Source: Streptomyces venezuelae (GTDB lineage Bacteria > Actinomycetota > Actinomycetes > Streptomycetales > Streptomycetaceae). From it: a stretch of 64,000 nt of DNA. Where the stretch lies: NCBI RefSeq assembly GCF_008642315.1, contig NZ_CP029192.1, forward strand, positions 1,116,001 through 1,180,000. The letters are read 5' to 3'. The notes under the pieces were generated by a model. That model was not told the DNA's origin. It was given only the letters and a program-made list of their open reading frames with translations, and ran no database searches. Shown in pieces: positions 12,701 through 18,231 of the stretch (the first letter of the stretch is position 1; the number at the start of each line of letters is the position of its first letter). The translations under genes were made by a program, and so were the position numbers.

Positions 12701-12782
12701 CCATCCCGACGACCGCGATCGGCTCGGGGGCGACCGTGATCGGTTCGGGGCCCGCGCTCGCGCCGGACGGCGACGTGGCCAT
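3756..12782 (-). CDS. Type I modular PKS: KSQ loading module plus extension module 1 (KS-AT-DH-KR0-ACP)
   Basis: About 3008 residues. The loading module has a KSQ domain: the active-site Cys is Gln (DTAQSSS, about residue 180), the known malonyl decarboxylase type. Its AT (GHSVGE, about 653) has HAFHS at 10505-10531, the malonyl signature, so an acetyl starter is predicted; the ACP has GFDSM. Module 1: KS with DTACSSS (Cys about 1243), EAHGTGT and KSNIGHT; AT with GHSQGE and YASH, hence methylmalonyl; DH with HTLFGTAVVP and [10 protein letters not shown]; a KR that has lost the nucleotide-binding glycine motif (LLAGSAGAP) and the catalytic YAAAN tyrosine; an ACP with GLDSLT (serine about 2830). 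A docking tail follows (DRLKVASADQIFDFIDNELG). With a dead KR the DH should have no substrate in its own module. ATG at 12782 follows an in-frame GTG at 12785; no clear Shine-Dalgarno sequence is seen. Confidence 0.95.
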   Translation of the reverse strand: MATSPSGASAGPEPITVAPEPIAVVGMACRLPGAPDPDAFWQLLSEGRSAVRDTPPERRRTDSGLRGPGGYLDRIDGFDASFFHIGPREAEAMDPQQRLLLELSWEALEDAGIRPPTLARSRTGVFVGALWDDYADVLNRATRDAVTRHTMTGVHRSILANRISYAYHLAGPSLTVDTAQSSSLVAVHLACESIRRGECETAFAGGVNLICSPRSTALAEARFGGLSATGRCHTFDARADGFVRGEGGGFVVLKPLGAARRDGDTVYCVISGSAVNSDGATDGLTLPSGQAQRDVVRTACERAHVTPDRIQYVELHGTGTPVGDPIEAAALGAALGRDGARTASLAVGSAKTNVGHLEAASGIVGLIKTALSIHHRKLAPSLNFDTPNPAIPLADLGLAVQRETADWPRPDQPLIAGVSSFGMGGTNGHLVVADASSAAEASAPTEPVLVGSVSTEPASLAPDSEVPSAITPWLLSAHSAAALPAQAARLRTHLAATHPATPDAARIGHALATTRAPLAHRAVLLGGDTTDLLGSLDALAAGEESAAVVRGETVPDGGLAFLFSGQGAQRPGMGRQLYASHPVFADALDEAFAALDVHLDRPLREVVLGEDAERQGLLDRTEYTQPALFAIETSLYRLAAAHGLTPDYVLGHSVGEITAAHVAGVLTLADASALVTARGRLMQAVRAPGAMAAWQATADEAAELLAGHEERVAVAAVNGPESVVVSGDRDTVEELTVAWQAYGRKARRLKVSHAFHSPHMDSVLDELRAVAAGLTFHAPAIPVVSNVTGEPVSADGAEQADPEYWARHAREPVRFLDGVRGLVERGVTTFVELGPDAPLSAMARECFPAAGGPVGGSGLPDGSGRPRPTAVATCRRGRDEAHTFMTALAQAYVRGADVDFAAAYGVRGDTGRLRLPTYAFQRERYWPEAEPAEYRETPESSAPEESGPHPVGGARTELAGRLAALSVADQERTLLGLVAKQVAVVLGGTSTTVETARTFKQAGFDSMAAAELSERLGTVTGLPLPATLTFDHPTPLAVAAHLRTQLTGAGGGDLSRRAEADGSGRPGTDDDPIAIVAMSCRYPGGAGTPEDLWRLVAEGADAIGAFPTDRGWDLERLFHPDADRSGTSYTRQGGFLYDAADFDAEFFDISPREALAVDPQQRLLLECAWEAFERAGLDPRTLKGSPTGVFVGMTGQDYGPRLHEPSQSTDGYLLTGSTPSVASGRLSFSFGLEGPALTVDTACSSSLVTLHLAAQALRRGECDLALAGGATVLATPGMFTEFSRQRGLAPDGRCKPFAESADGTGWAEGVGLVLLERLSEARRRGHEVLAVIRGSAVNQDGASNGLTAPNGPSQQRVIRAALSDARLAADEVDAVEAHGTGTTLGDPIEAQALLATYGRDRSPERPLWLGSVKSNIGHTQAAAGVAGVIKMVLALRHDLLPATLHVDEPSGHVDWSTGAVRLLTEPVVWPRGDRPRRAAVSSFGISGTNAHLVLEEAQPHESQPVVESAGAGSADGMLLPWVVSGRSGEALREQARRLGEFVAAEGPGRAASAVEVGRALVTKRAVFEHRAVVVGAGRGALTAGLEALAAGEASVDVVSGIASGDVGPGPVLVFPGQGSQWVGMGSQLLDESPVFAARIGECELALSAYVDWSLREVLRGDGSELARVEVVQPVLWAVMVSLAAVWADQGVTPAAVVGHSQGEIAAAVVAGALTLEDGAKIVALRSRALRQLSGAGAMASLGVGRERAAELVDAYGGVGIAAVNGPSSTVISGPPEQVAAVVADAEGRGLRGRVIDVDYASHSPQVDTITDELHHVLAGIRPVQAPVAFYSAVTGARIDTGTLDTDYWITNLRRPVRFADAVTALLADGHRVFIESSSHPVLTLGLQETFEEAGADAVTVPTLRREDGGLSRLALSLAQAFVAGCAVKWENWFRVGGVADGSSEGGVANGSSFGEVAGGLALPTYAFQRRRYWLEAAGANQDAAGLGLAEVGHPLLGAAAELAGGDVRLLTGRISRQGHPWLAQHTLFGTAVVPASVLTEWALRAADEAGCAGVEDLTLQVPLVLPDAGGMQVQIVVGAGDGDDGHQDVHVYARPDDEDGLDGGGAAWTCHASGQLVAEAAGAGAGADVGSGAGAGDGDDLGGAWPPAGAEPVDLSDFYDRAAATGVGYGPVFTGLRSLWRCGAELYADAVLPQEAPDGAGFGLHPALLDAALHPAVLGEPSAGADQVWLPFSLAGVSLWATGATSVRVRLTPLGDDGPLSEQTGRTWRVTVTDPTGAKVLTCESLAVVAAGRGVLRSAGRGAAPDLYALRWVPVAEVVPTTGAPSADDLSSGWARLGDGGHRDPDALCAAVDAGAPAPAVVLCDVQGVQGVEGVSSAGVGEARAAVERAAALLDRWLTDTRLVDTRLVLVTRGAVAAEDSSLPDPVVAAEDSSLPDPVAAAVRGLVHQAQVDHPGRFLLIDVGAGAGVEGASGGGAATRALEQAVAAAVAGNEPQLALRSAQVLAPRLLAASPSAAPAADDATTRALDPDGTVLLAGSAGAPIATFAEHLVRSEQCGHLVILSDDESTSSAAELRELGATVHLGALDPTNPAALTAAVAAVDVDHPLTGVVHVTGASARGSSAAEWEARAAVTAALDTATAHLPLALFAVLSPVGADLGLPRPAADAGADAYREALALRRHTADTTGVALTYAPPPTEEMSDPPRMAGIAIKATEPERLPALLDAAREHGGTPLVGVRLALRSAVSTGPDALPAPLRALASASRTPARRTAADRTPPTDWSARLAPLSAAEQLRLLTEAVRTHAAAVLGRTDPEALRGDATFKQLGLDSLTAVELRNRLVADTGLRLPTALVFRHPTPAAVAAHLRERLADSGERPAGGRPGAPAQAGPPTPGAVLSDLARMESSLATLASGVSPAAPAASAPRLSHGEAGEITTRLEALLARWKTVNITTDATANGTTNGTTNGMDDDSAADRLKVASADQIFDFIDNELGVGPDTSRATPTPKAG
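3891..3924 (-). repeat. 12-bp repeats coding Asn-Gly-Thr-Thr units in the PKS C-terminal linker
   Basis: A run of near-identical 12-bp units encodes (NGTT)n between the module 1 ACP and the C-terminal docking helices. It is probably a flexible linker expanded by slippage. Confidence 0.6.
5465..5538 (-). repeat. 36-bp perfect tandem duplication inside the dead KR region
   Basis: Two head-to-tail copies with a 36-bp period encode AAEDSSLPDPV(V/A) twice in the structural half of the inactive KR. The identity of the copies implies a recent in-frame duplication. It lies in a domain under little catalytic constraint. Confidence 0.85.
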
Positions 12783-13011
12783 CACGTCAGCTGCGTTCGA
12801 ACGCGGAACAACTGGCTGCCAGAAAACATCAACGGCGCTCCCGGTCCGAAATCGGAGATCGCTTCGAGTACCGGGCTCATCGTGAGCGGGCTCTCTAAAG
12901 GCGAACCAAACCCCGGCTAGCCGTCCGTCGCTTTAGACGGGCGCTATGGGCCGCGGCCAGCATCGGGGGCGGAATCGGGAGCGGAACGACGTCGGCATGA
13001 GAGGGAGAGCG
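12783..13011. promoter_or_regulatory. Divergent intergenic region between PKS and thioesterase genes
   Basis: About 230 bp separate the PKS start (minus) and the thioesterase start (plus), so both promoters should lie here. No convincing -35/-10 pair was found. A weak inverted repeat (CCGTC...GACGG, about 12921-12942) is visible. Any cluster-specific activator site is unknown. Confidence 0.4.
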
Positions 13012-13821
13012 ATGGACAGGGGCACTGCGCAGGCGCCGCGGAGCACGGGGGCCGGGGTGTGGCTGCGGCGGTACCACGACTCGGCTTCGGCACCGGTGAG
13101 GCTGGTCTGCTTCCCGTTCGCGGGCGGCTCGGCGAGTTACTGGTTCGGGCTCTCCGGGCTGCTCTCGCCCGGCGTCGACGTGCTGGCCGTGCAGTATCCG
13201 GGGCGGCAGGACCGGCACAAGGAGCCGTGTCTGGAATCGGTGGCCGCGCTGGCCGACGGTGTCGTGGACCAACTGCCGTCCGACGGGAAGCCGTTCGCGC
13301 TGTTCGGGCACAGTCTGGGCGCGATCGTGGCGTTCGAGGTGGCGCGGCGTCTGCGGGACTCCGGTCCTGCCGGGTCCGGCACAGGTGCCGCGGGCCCCGG
13401 CCGGCCGGTGCATCTGTTCGCCTCCGGCGGGCTGGCGCGTCCCTACCGTCCCGCCGGGCGGTCCGGGTCGCTGGACGACGCGGACATCCTGGCGCATCTG
13501 CGGGCGATGGGCGGCACCGACGAGCGGTTCTTCGGGAGCCCGGAGCTCCAGGAGCTGATCCTGCCCGCGCTGCGGGCCGACTACCGGGCCGTGGCCACGT
13601 ACGAGGCACCGGGTCCCGAGCGTCTGGACTGCCCGGTCACGGCGCTGATCGGCGACGCAGACGAGCGGACCTCGCCCGAGGAGGCCGGCACGTGGCGGGA
13701 GCGCACAAGTGCGGCGTTCGATCTCCGGGTGCTGCCCGGCGGCCACTTCTACCTCGACGGCTGCCAGGAGCAGGTGGCGGCGATCGTGACCGCGGCGCTC
13801 ACGGGGGCTCCCCGAGCGTGA
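13012..13821 (+). CDS. Type II (editing) thioesterase of the polyketide cluster
   Basis: 269 residues, the usual size of discrete TEII enzymes. These alpha/beta hydrolases clear aberrant acyl groups from PKS carrier proteins. Seen: VCFPFAGGSASYW near residue 30, the nucleophile elbow GHSLGA (serine near 101) and the late catalytic His in GGHFYL. The ATG at 13012 is chosen because GGGAG sits 6 nt upstream and homology-like sequence starts soon after; longer in-frame ATGs at 12946 and 12997 exist. It is transcribed divergently from the PKS genes. A strong hairpin lies just after it. Confidence 0.9.
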   Translation: MDRGTAQAPRSTGAGVWLRRYHDSASAPVRLVCFPFAGGSASYWFGLSGLLSPGVDVLAVQYPGRQDRHKEPCLESVAALADGVVDQLPSDGKPFALFGHSLGAIVAFEVARRLRDSGPAGSGTGAAGPGRPVHLFASGGLARPYRPAGRSGSLDDADILAHLRAMGGTDERFFGSPELQELILPALRADYRAVATYEAPGPERLDCPVTALIGDADERTSPEEAGTWRERTSAAFDLRVLPGGHFYLDGCQEQVAAIVTAALTGAPRA

Positions 13822-13850
13822 CGGCGCGGACAGCCCAGTCGGGAAAGACC

Positions 13851-13889
13851 CCTGGCGTGCTCCGTCGAGGGAATCCGGAGCACGCCAGG
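13851..13889. terminator. Hairpin terminator between convergent thioesterase and TetR genes
   Basis: A perfect 14-bp stem (CCTGGCGTGCTCCG with its complement) and 11-nt loop lies between the two convergent stop codons. It has no clear T-run, as is common in Streptomyces, and could act on both strands. Confidence 0.8.
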
Positions 13890-13980
13890 TTGGACCGGAC
13901 GCGGCAGCCGGGGGGCGGTGGCCGCGCGCGGTCGTCCTACTTCGTGCGCGGCCGCCCGCCGAGGGCTGCCGCGCACGACA

Positions 13981-14592
13981 TCAGGGACGCAGGTCTTCCA
14001 GGCAGTAGAGCGCCTCGTCCAGAGTGGCCGCGAAGTCCATCTCCGGATCGTTCGCCCAGTCCAGGGAGACCTGCAGCATCACTCCGAACAGGGCTCCGGT
14101 GTAGGCGCGGACCGCAGGGTCCCCCGGATCGCGCCCGGCCCGTTTGGCGACCTGTTCGGCGAGGAGCTGCATGGTCTGGCTGATGTTGCCCAGGCTGGCC
14201 CCCCAGAGCTCCGGCTCGGAGAGGATGAGCACGAAGCGTTCGCGCTGCAGGGCCAGTTCCTGTTCGGTGATGTCGTTCAGCATCGACCGGATGGCCTGTC
14301 GTTCGGCCTGGATCGGCGTCAGGTCGGGTGACTGGGCCTGGAACATCATGGCGAAGGGCAGGTCGTAGTCGTGCGAGAAGACCAGGTCCTGCTTGGTCGC
14401 GAAGTAGCGGAAGACGGTGCTGGGGGCGACCTCGGCGGATTCGGCGATCTGCTCGATGGTCGTGGCGGAGTAGCCCTGTTCCCTGAACAAGCGCACCGCC
14501 TCCCGCTGAATCGCGGCCTTGGTTCTGGCTTTCTTGCGTTCTCTCAGTCCAGGCACTGTTCCGCCCTGGTCAGACTGCGTCTGCTGCTTCAT
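13981..14592 (-). CDS. TetR-family transcriptional regulator
   Basis: About 203 residues. The N-terminal HTH is typical of TetR (RERKKARTKAAIQREAVRLF, then GYSATTIEQIAESAEVAPST and VFRYFATKQDLV); the C-terminal half is a variable ligand-binding domain. It is transcribed with, and just downstream of, the MFS exporter, so it most likely represses that exporter and itself in response to the exported compound (inference). The ATG at 14592 overlaps the exporter stop; a GTG at 14556, giving a protein starting PGLRERKKART, is an equally good start because it has a purine-rich GGGCGG upstream. Operator candidates are described upstream of the exporter. Confidence 0.9.
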   Translation of the reverse strand: MKQQTQSDQGGTVPGLRERKKARTKAAIQREAVRLFREQGYSATTIEQIAESAEVAPSTVFRYFATKQDLVFSHDYDLPFAMMFQAQSPDLTPIQAERQAIRSMLNDITEQELALQRERFVLILSEPELWGASLGNISQTMQLLAEQVAKRAGRDPGDPAVRAYTGALFGVMLQVSLDWANDPEMDFAATLDEALYCLEDLRP

Positions 14593-16105
14593 GCTCAGAT
14601 TCTGCGGGCTCGGCGGTGCTCTGACCAACATGGCGTGGCAGCCACACCACCGCCAGCAGTACGCCGAGCAGTCCCAGGCCGCCGGAGACGACGAGGACCA
14701 CGTCCAGGGCGTGGACGTACGCGGAGCGCACCGACTCGGCGAGCCCGTTGTTCTTGAGCGCCTTGGCCACGGCGAGGCCGCCGAACACGGAGTCCTTGAC
14801 GGCGCCCTGTGCCTGCTCGGGCACTCCGTCGAGGTCGAGCTTGCCGCGGTAGCCGGAGTTGAGGACGGAGCCGAGGATGGCCGCGCCGAAGCTGCCGCCG
14901 AGGGTACGGATGGACTGGTTGACGCCGGAGCCGACGCCGGCGGCGTCCTCGTTGAGGGCGCCGAGTGCGGCGTCCATGGCGGTGGGCAGGGCGATGCCGA
15001 GTCCGAGGCCGTACGCGGCCGTCCACGCGGCCGCCAGGCCGGTGCCGCTGTCGATGTCGGTCGTCGCCCCGTAGAAGAGGGCGGCGGCGAGGAGCGCGAA
15101 GCCGATGCCGACCGCGGTCTTCGGGCCGAGCGCCTTGGCGACCTTGTTGGCGACGGTCACGCCGACGAGGAGGCCGCCGACCATCGGCAGCAGGCGGAAG
15201 CCGCTGCCCATCGCGTCGGTGCCGAGGACCGCCTGGTAGTACTGCGGCATCGTGAACAGCACGCCGAACATCGTGAAGTTGATGACGGTGCCGAGCATGG
15301 TGCCCGAGGTGAACCGGGCCGAGCGGAACAGCGAGAGGTCGACCAGCGGGTCGGCCACCCGCTTCTCCCAGATCACGAAGACCACGATGGCGAGCATGCC
15401 GCCGAGGGTCGGCACGAGCGTGGTGACGTCGGTCCAGCCCTTCTCGCCGCCCTGGATCACGCCGTACGTCATCGCCGCGAGGCCCACGCTGGAGAACACC
15501 AGGCCGCCCACGTCGAACGGCTTGGCCTCCTTGGCCTTGGACTCGGGCAGCCAGGCCGACACCGCCATGAAGGCGAGGATCACCACGGGCACGTTGATCA
15601 GGAAGACGGAGCCCCACCAGAAGTGGTTGAGGAGGTAGCCGCCGAGGATCGGGCCGAGCGGATAGGCGAGCATGGCCGCGCCCGCCACCGCGCCGATGGC
15701 CTTGGGTCGCTCCTCGTCGGAGAACATCACCGGCAGGAGCGACAGCGTCGTCGGCATGATCAGCGCGGCCCCCAGGCCGAGCACCGCACGCGCGCCGATG
15801 AAGGTGCCGGAGTCCTGGGCGTAGGCACAGCCCAGCGAGCTGATGCCGAAGATCACCAGCGCCGCGAGCAGCACCTTCTTGCGCCCGAACCGGTCACCGA
15901 GCATGCCCGCGGGGATCATTCCGGCCGCGAACACGAGCGTGTACGAGGTCACGAACCACTGCAGCTCGACGTTGTTCGCACCCAGATCGTCGGCCATGGC
16001 CGGCAGCGCCAGGCTCAGGATCGTCACATCGAAGCCCACCACCATCGAGGCGAGCACGAGAGCCCCGACGGCCCACCACCGCCGCGCACCCAGATCTGCT
16101 GACAC
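14570..16105 (-). CDS. MFS drug:H+ antiporter, DHA2 (14-TMS) family exporter
   Basis: 511 residues with about 14 hydrophobic segments. It carries the MFS motif A region LGDRFGRKK after TMS2 and the motif C-like LAYPLGPILGGYL, the pattern of DHA2-type multidrug and antibiotic exporters such as Streptomyces self-resistance pumps. GTG start at 16105 has a perfect AGGAGG (16115-16120 on the complement) 9 nt upstream. It overlaps or abuts the TetR gene downstream, giving an exporter-regulator operon beside the PKS genes. Likely role: export of, and self-resistance to, the polyketide. Confidence 0.92.
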   Translation of the reverse strand: MSADLGARRWWAVGALVLASMVVGFDVTILSLALPAMADDLGANNVELQWFVTSYTLVFAAGMIPAGMLGDRFGRKKVLLAALVIFGISSLGCAYAQDSGTFIGARAVLGLGAALIMPTTLSLLPVMFSDEERPKAIGAVAGAAMLAYPLGPILGGYLLNHFWWGSVFLINVPVVILAFMAVSAWLPESKAKEAKPFDVGGLVFSSVGLAAMTYGVIQGGEKGWTDVTTLVPTLGGMLAIVVFVIWEKRVADPLVDLSLFRSARFTSGTMLGTVINFTMFGVLFTMPQYYQAVLGTDAMGSGFRLLPMVGGLLVGVTVANKVAKALGPKTAVGIGFALLAAALFYGATTDIDSGTGLAAAWTAAYGLGLGIALPTAMDAALGALNEDAAGVGSGVNQSIRTLGGSFGAAILGSVLNSGYRGKLDLDGVPEQAQGAVKDSVFGGLAVAKALKNNGLAESVRSAYVHALDVVLVVSGGLGLLGVLLAVVWLPRHVGQSTAEPAESEHEAADAV

Positions 16106-16275
16106 GAGAGTCGACCTCCTAAAGAGAGCTCAATATCTAGTCGGAGCGTACTCTCATTTTTTATCTCGCGGTACCGCCCGTTCCGTATGGAACGCGTCAA
16201 GAGACCCCTAGTAGGGGTGGGCGGCAGGGGGCACCTAGGGGCTGTTGAGGGGCAGGGGTGGGGTTGTGACACCGC
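16106..16275. promoter_or_regulatory. Divergent promoter region with candidate TetR operators
   Basis: This region separates the exporter (minus) and methyltransferase (plus). It is locally AT-rich. Two palindromes stand out: GAGCGTACTCTC (16144-16155, 10 of 12 positions symmetric) and acccctagtaggggt (16204-16218, perfect around a central base); a related cacctagggg half-site lies at about 16230. Either could be the TetR operator (inference). Confidence 0.55.
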
Positions 16276-17166
16276 GTGCCGCGCCGTGACGCTGAGGTGG
16301 TGACGAACAACGCGACGACCAAGAAGCCCCCGACGGTGAACAAGACCGTCGCCCCCGAGCCGAGCGACATCGGCCACTACTACGACCACAAGGTCTTCGA
16401 TCTGATGACTCAGCTCGGAGACGGCAACCTGCACTACGGCTACTGGTTCGACAGCGGCCAGCAGGAGGCCACGTTCGACCAGGCCATGGTCCAGATGACG
16501 GACGAGATGATCCGGCGTCTCGACCCCGCGCCCGGCGATCGCGTCCTCGACATCGGCTGCGGCAACGGCACCCCCGCGATGCAGCTGGCCCGCGCCCGCG
16601 ACGTCGAGGTGGTCGGCATCTCCGTGAGCGCCCGCCAGGTCGAGCGCGGCAACCGCAGGGCGCGCGAGGCCGGTCTCGCCGACCGCGTCCGGTTCGAGCA
16701 GGTCGACGCCATGAACCTGCCGTTCGACGACGCGTCGTTCGACCACTGCTGGGCCCTGGAGTCCATGCTGCACATGCCCGACAAGCAGCAGGTCCTCTCC
16801 GAGGCCCTCCGCGTCGTGAAGCCCGGCGCCCGGATGCCGATCGCCGACATGGTCTACCTCAACCCTGACCCGAGCAAACCGCGTACCGCCACGGTCAGCG
16901 ACACCACGATCTACGCCGCGCTCACCGACATCGGGGACTACCCCGGCATCTTCCGCGCCGCCGGCTGGACGGTCCTCGAACTGACCGACATCACCAGCGA
17001 GACCGCCAAGACGTACGACGGCTACGTCGAGTGGATCCGCGCCCACCGCGACGAGTACGTCGACATCATCGGCGTCGAGGGCTACGAACTCTTCCTGCAC
17101 AACCAGGCGGCCCTCGGCAAGATGCCCGAGCTCGGCTACATCTTCGCCACCGCACAGCGCCCCTGA
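16276..17166 (+). CDS. SAM-dependent methyltransferase, natural-product tailoring type
   Basis: 296 residues, class I Rossmann methyltransferase. SAM motif I is VLDIGCGNGTPAMQLA near residue 90; the upstream GDGNLHYGYW is typical of the family holding polyketide O-methyltransferases such as AveD and RifMT-like enzymes, RebM and sterol/tocopherol methyltransferases. Motif II/III regions (VRFEQVDAMNLPF, LRVVKPGARM) are present. It probably methylates a hydroxyl or carboxyl on the polyketide; the acceptor cannot be read from sequence. Start is uncertain: GTG at 16276, 16297 or 16300 are all in frame, none with an ideal ribosome-binding site. The alpha/beta hydrolase follows after 26 bp, so they form an operon. 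Confidence 0.88.
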   Translation: MPRRDAEVVTNNATTKKPPTVNKTVAPEPSDIGHYYDHKVFDLMTQLGDGNLHYGYWFDSGQQEATFDQAMVQMTDEMIRRLDPAPGDRVLDIGCGNGTPAMQLARARDVEVVGISVSARQVERGNRRAREAGLADRVRFEQVDAMNLPFDDASFDHCWALESMLHMPDKQQVLSEALRVVKPGARMPIADMVYLNPDPSKPRTATVSDTTIYAALTDIGDYPGIFRAAGWTVLELTDITSETAKTYDGYVEWIRAHRDEYVDIIGVEGYELFLHNQAALGKMPELGYIFATAQRP

Positions 17167-17192
17167 CCCGACGACTCCCCAGGGGCCCGCCT

Positions 17193-18074
17193 GTGAAGAA
17201 CCTCCGCATCCCCGTGTCGCAGACCGTCTCCCTCAACGTCCGGCACCGGCCCGCGGGCGGACCGGGAGCCGCGGGGCGTCCGTTCCTGCTGCTGCACGGC
17301 ATGCTGTCGAACGCCCGCATGTGGGACGAGGTCGCCGGACGGCTCGCCGCCGCCGGGCACCCGGTCTACGCCGTCGACCACCGCGGCCACGGCGAGTCGG
17401 ACGCGCCGGCGGACGGCTACGAGAACGCGGCCGTCGTCACGGACCTGGTCGAGGCGGTCACCGCCCTCGGCCTGTCCGGCGCGCTGGTGGCCGGACACTC
17501 CTGGGGCGCGCACCTCGCGCTGCGCCTGGCGGCCGAACGCCCCGACCTGGTGGCGGGTCTGGCACTGATCGACGGCGGCTGGTACGAGTTCGACGGGCCG
17601 GTGATGCGGGCCTTCTGGGAGCGCACCGCCGACGTGGTGCGGCGCGCGCAGCAGGGCACCACAAGCGCCGCCGACATGCGCGCCTACCTGAAGGCCACGC
17701 ACCCCGAGTGGTCGGACACCTCCATCGAGGCGCGCCTCGCCGACTACCGCGTCGGGCCCGACGGCCTCCTCATCCCCCGCATGACCTCGGAACAGGTCAT
17801 GTCCATCGTCGAGAGCCTCCAGCGGGAGGCCCCCGCCGACTGGTACCCGAAGATCACCGTGCCGGTGCGGCTGCTCGCCCTCATCCCGGCGATCCCCCAA
17901 CTGTCCGACCAGGTACGCGCCTGGGTCGCCGCGGCGGAGGCGGCCCTGGCACAGGTGAGCCTGCGCTGGTACCCGGGCTCCGACCACGATCTGCACGCCG
18001 GCGCGCCCGACGAGATCGCCGCCGATCTCCTCCTGCTCGCCCACGAGGTGACGGCGTCCGCGCCCACGAGGTGA
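17193..18074 (+). CDS. Alpha/beta hydrolase, candidate polyketide chain-release enzyme
   Basis: 293 residues from GTG 17193. Alpha/beta hydrolase fold: PFLLLHGMLSNARMW oxyanion region, DHRGHGESD, nucleophile elbow GHSWGAH, and late His in GSDHDLHAG. The active-site triad appears complete. It follows the methyltransferase closely and precedes a free KS and a discrete ACP. In polyether clusters a hydrolase of this fold (MonCII is the described case) releases the finished chain from a discrete ACP. That role is inferred from context; lactonase, esterase or epoxide hydrolase activity are alternatives. The 3' end is altered by a 23-bp tandem duplication that supplies the stop codon. Confidence 0.85.
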   Translation: MKNLRIPVSQTVSLNVRHRPAGGPGAAGRPFLLLHGMLSNARMWDEVAGRLAAAGHPVYAVDHRGHGESDAPADGYENAAVVTDLVEAVTALGLSGALVAGHSWGAHLALRLAAERPDLVAGLALIDGGWYEFDGPVMRAFWERTADVVRRAQQGTTSAADMRAYLKATHPEWSDTSIEARLADYRVGPDGLLIPRMTSEQVMSIVESLQREAPADWYPKITVPVRLLALIPAIPQLSDQVRAWVAAAEAALAQVSLRWYPGSDHDLHAGAPDEIAADLLLLAHEVTASAPTR

Positions 18075-18082
18075 CGGCGTCC
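18038..18082 (+). repeat. 23-bp tandem duplication spanning the hydrolase stop codon
   Basis: Two copies of a 22-bp string (cgcccacgaggtgacggcgtcc) repeat with a 23-bp period. The period is not a multiple of three, so the second copy is read in a shifted frame and its GAGGTGACG provides the TGA stop. Confidence 0.85.
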
Positions 18083-18231
18083 CCGAGAGAGCCGCGTCCC
18101 GGCGGCAAGGCGGGAGTTAGACCCGCTTAAGCAGCCGCGGCAACCCTGACAACGACAGCGTGCGGCTCACACCTGCCCACACCGTCCCACCTGAGGCTTC
18201 ACGCGCGAGGACAGGAAGGCTGACGATTCCC

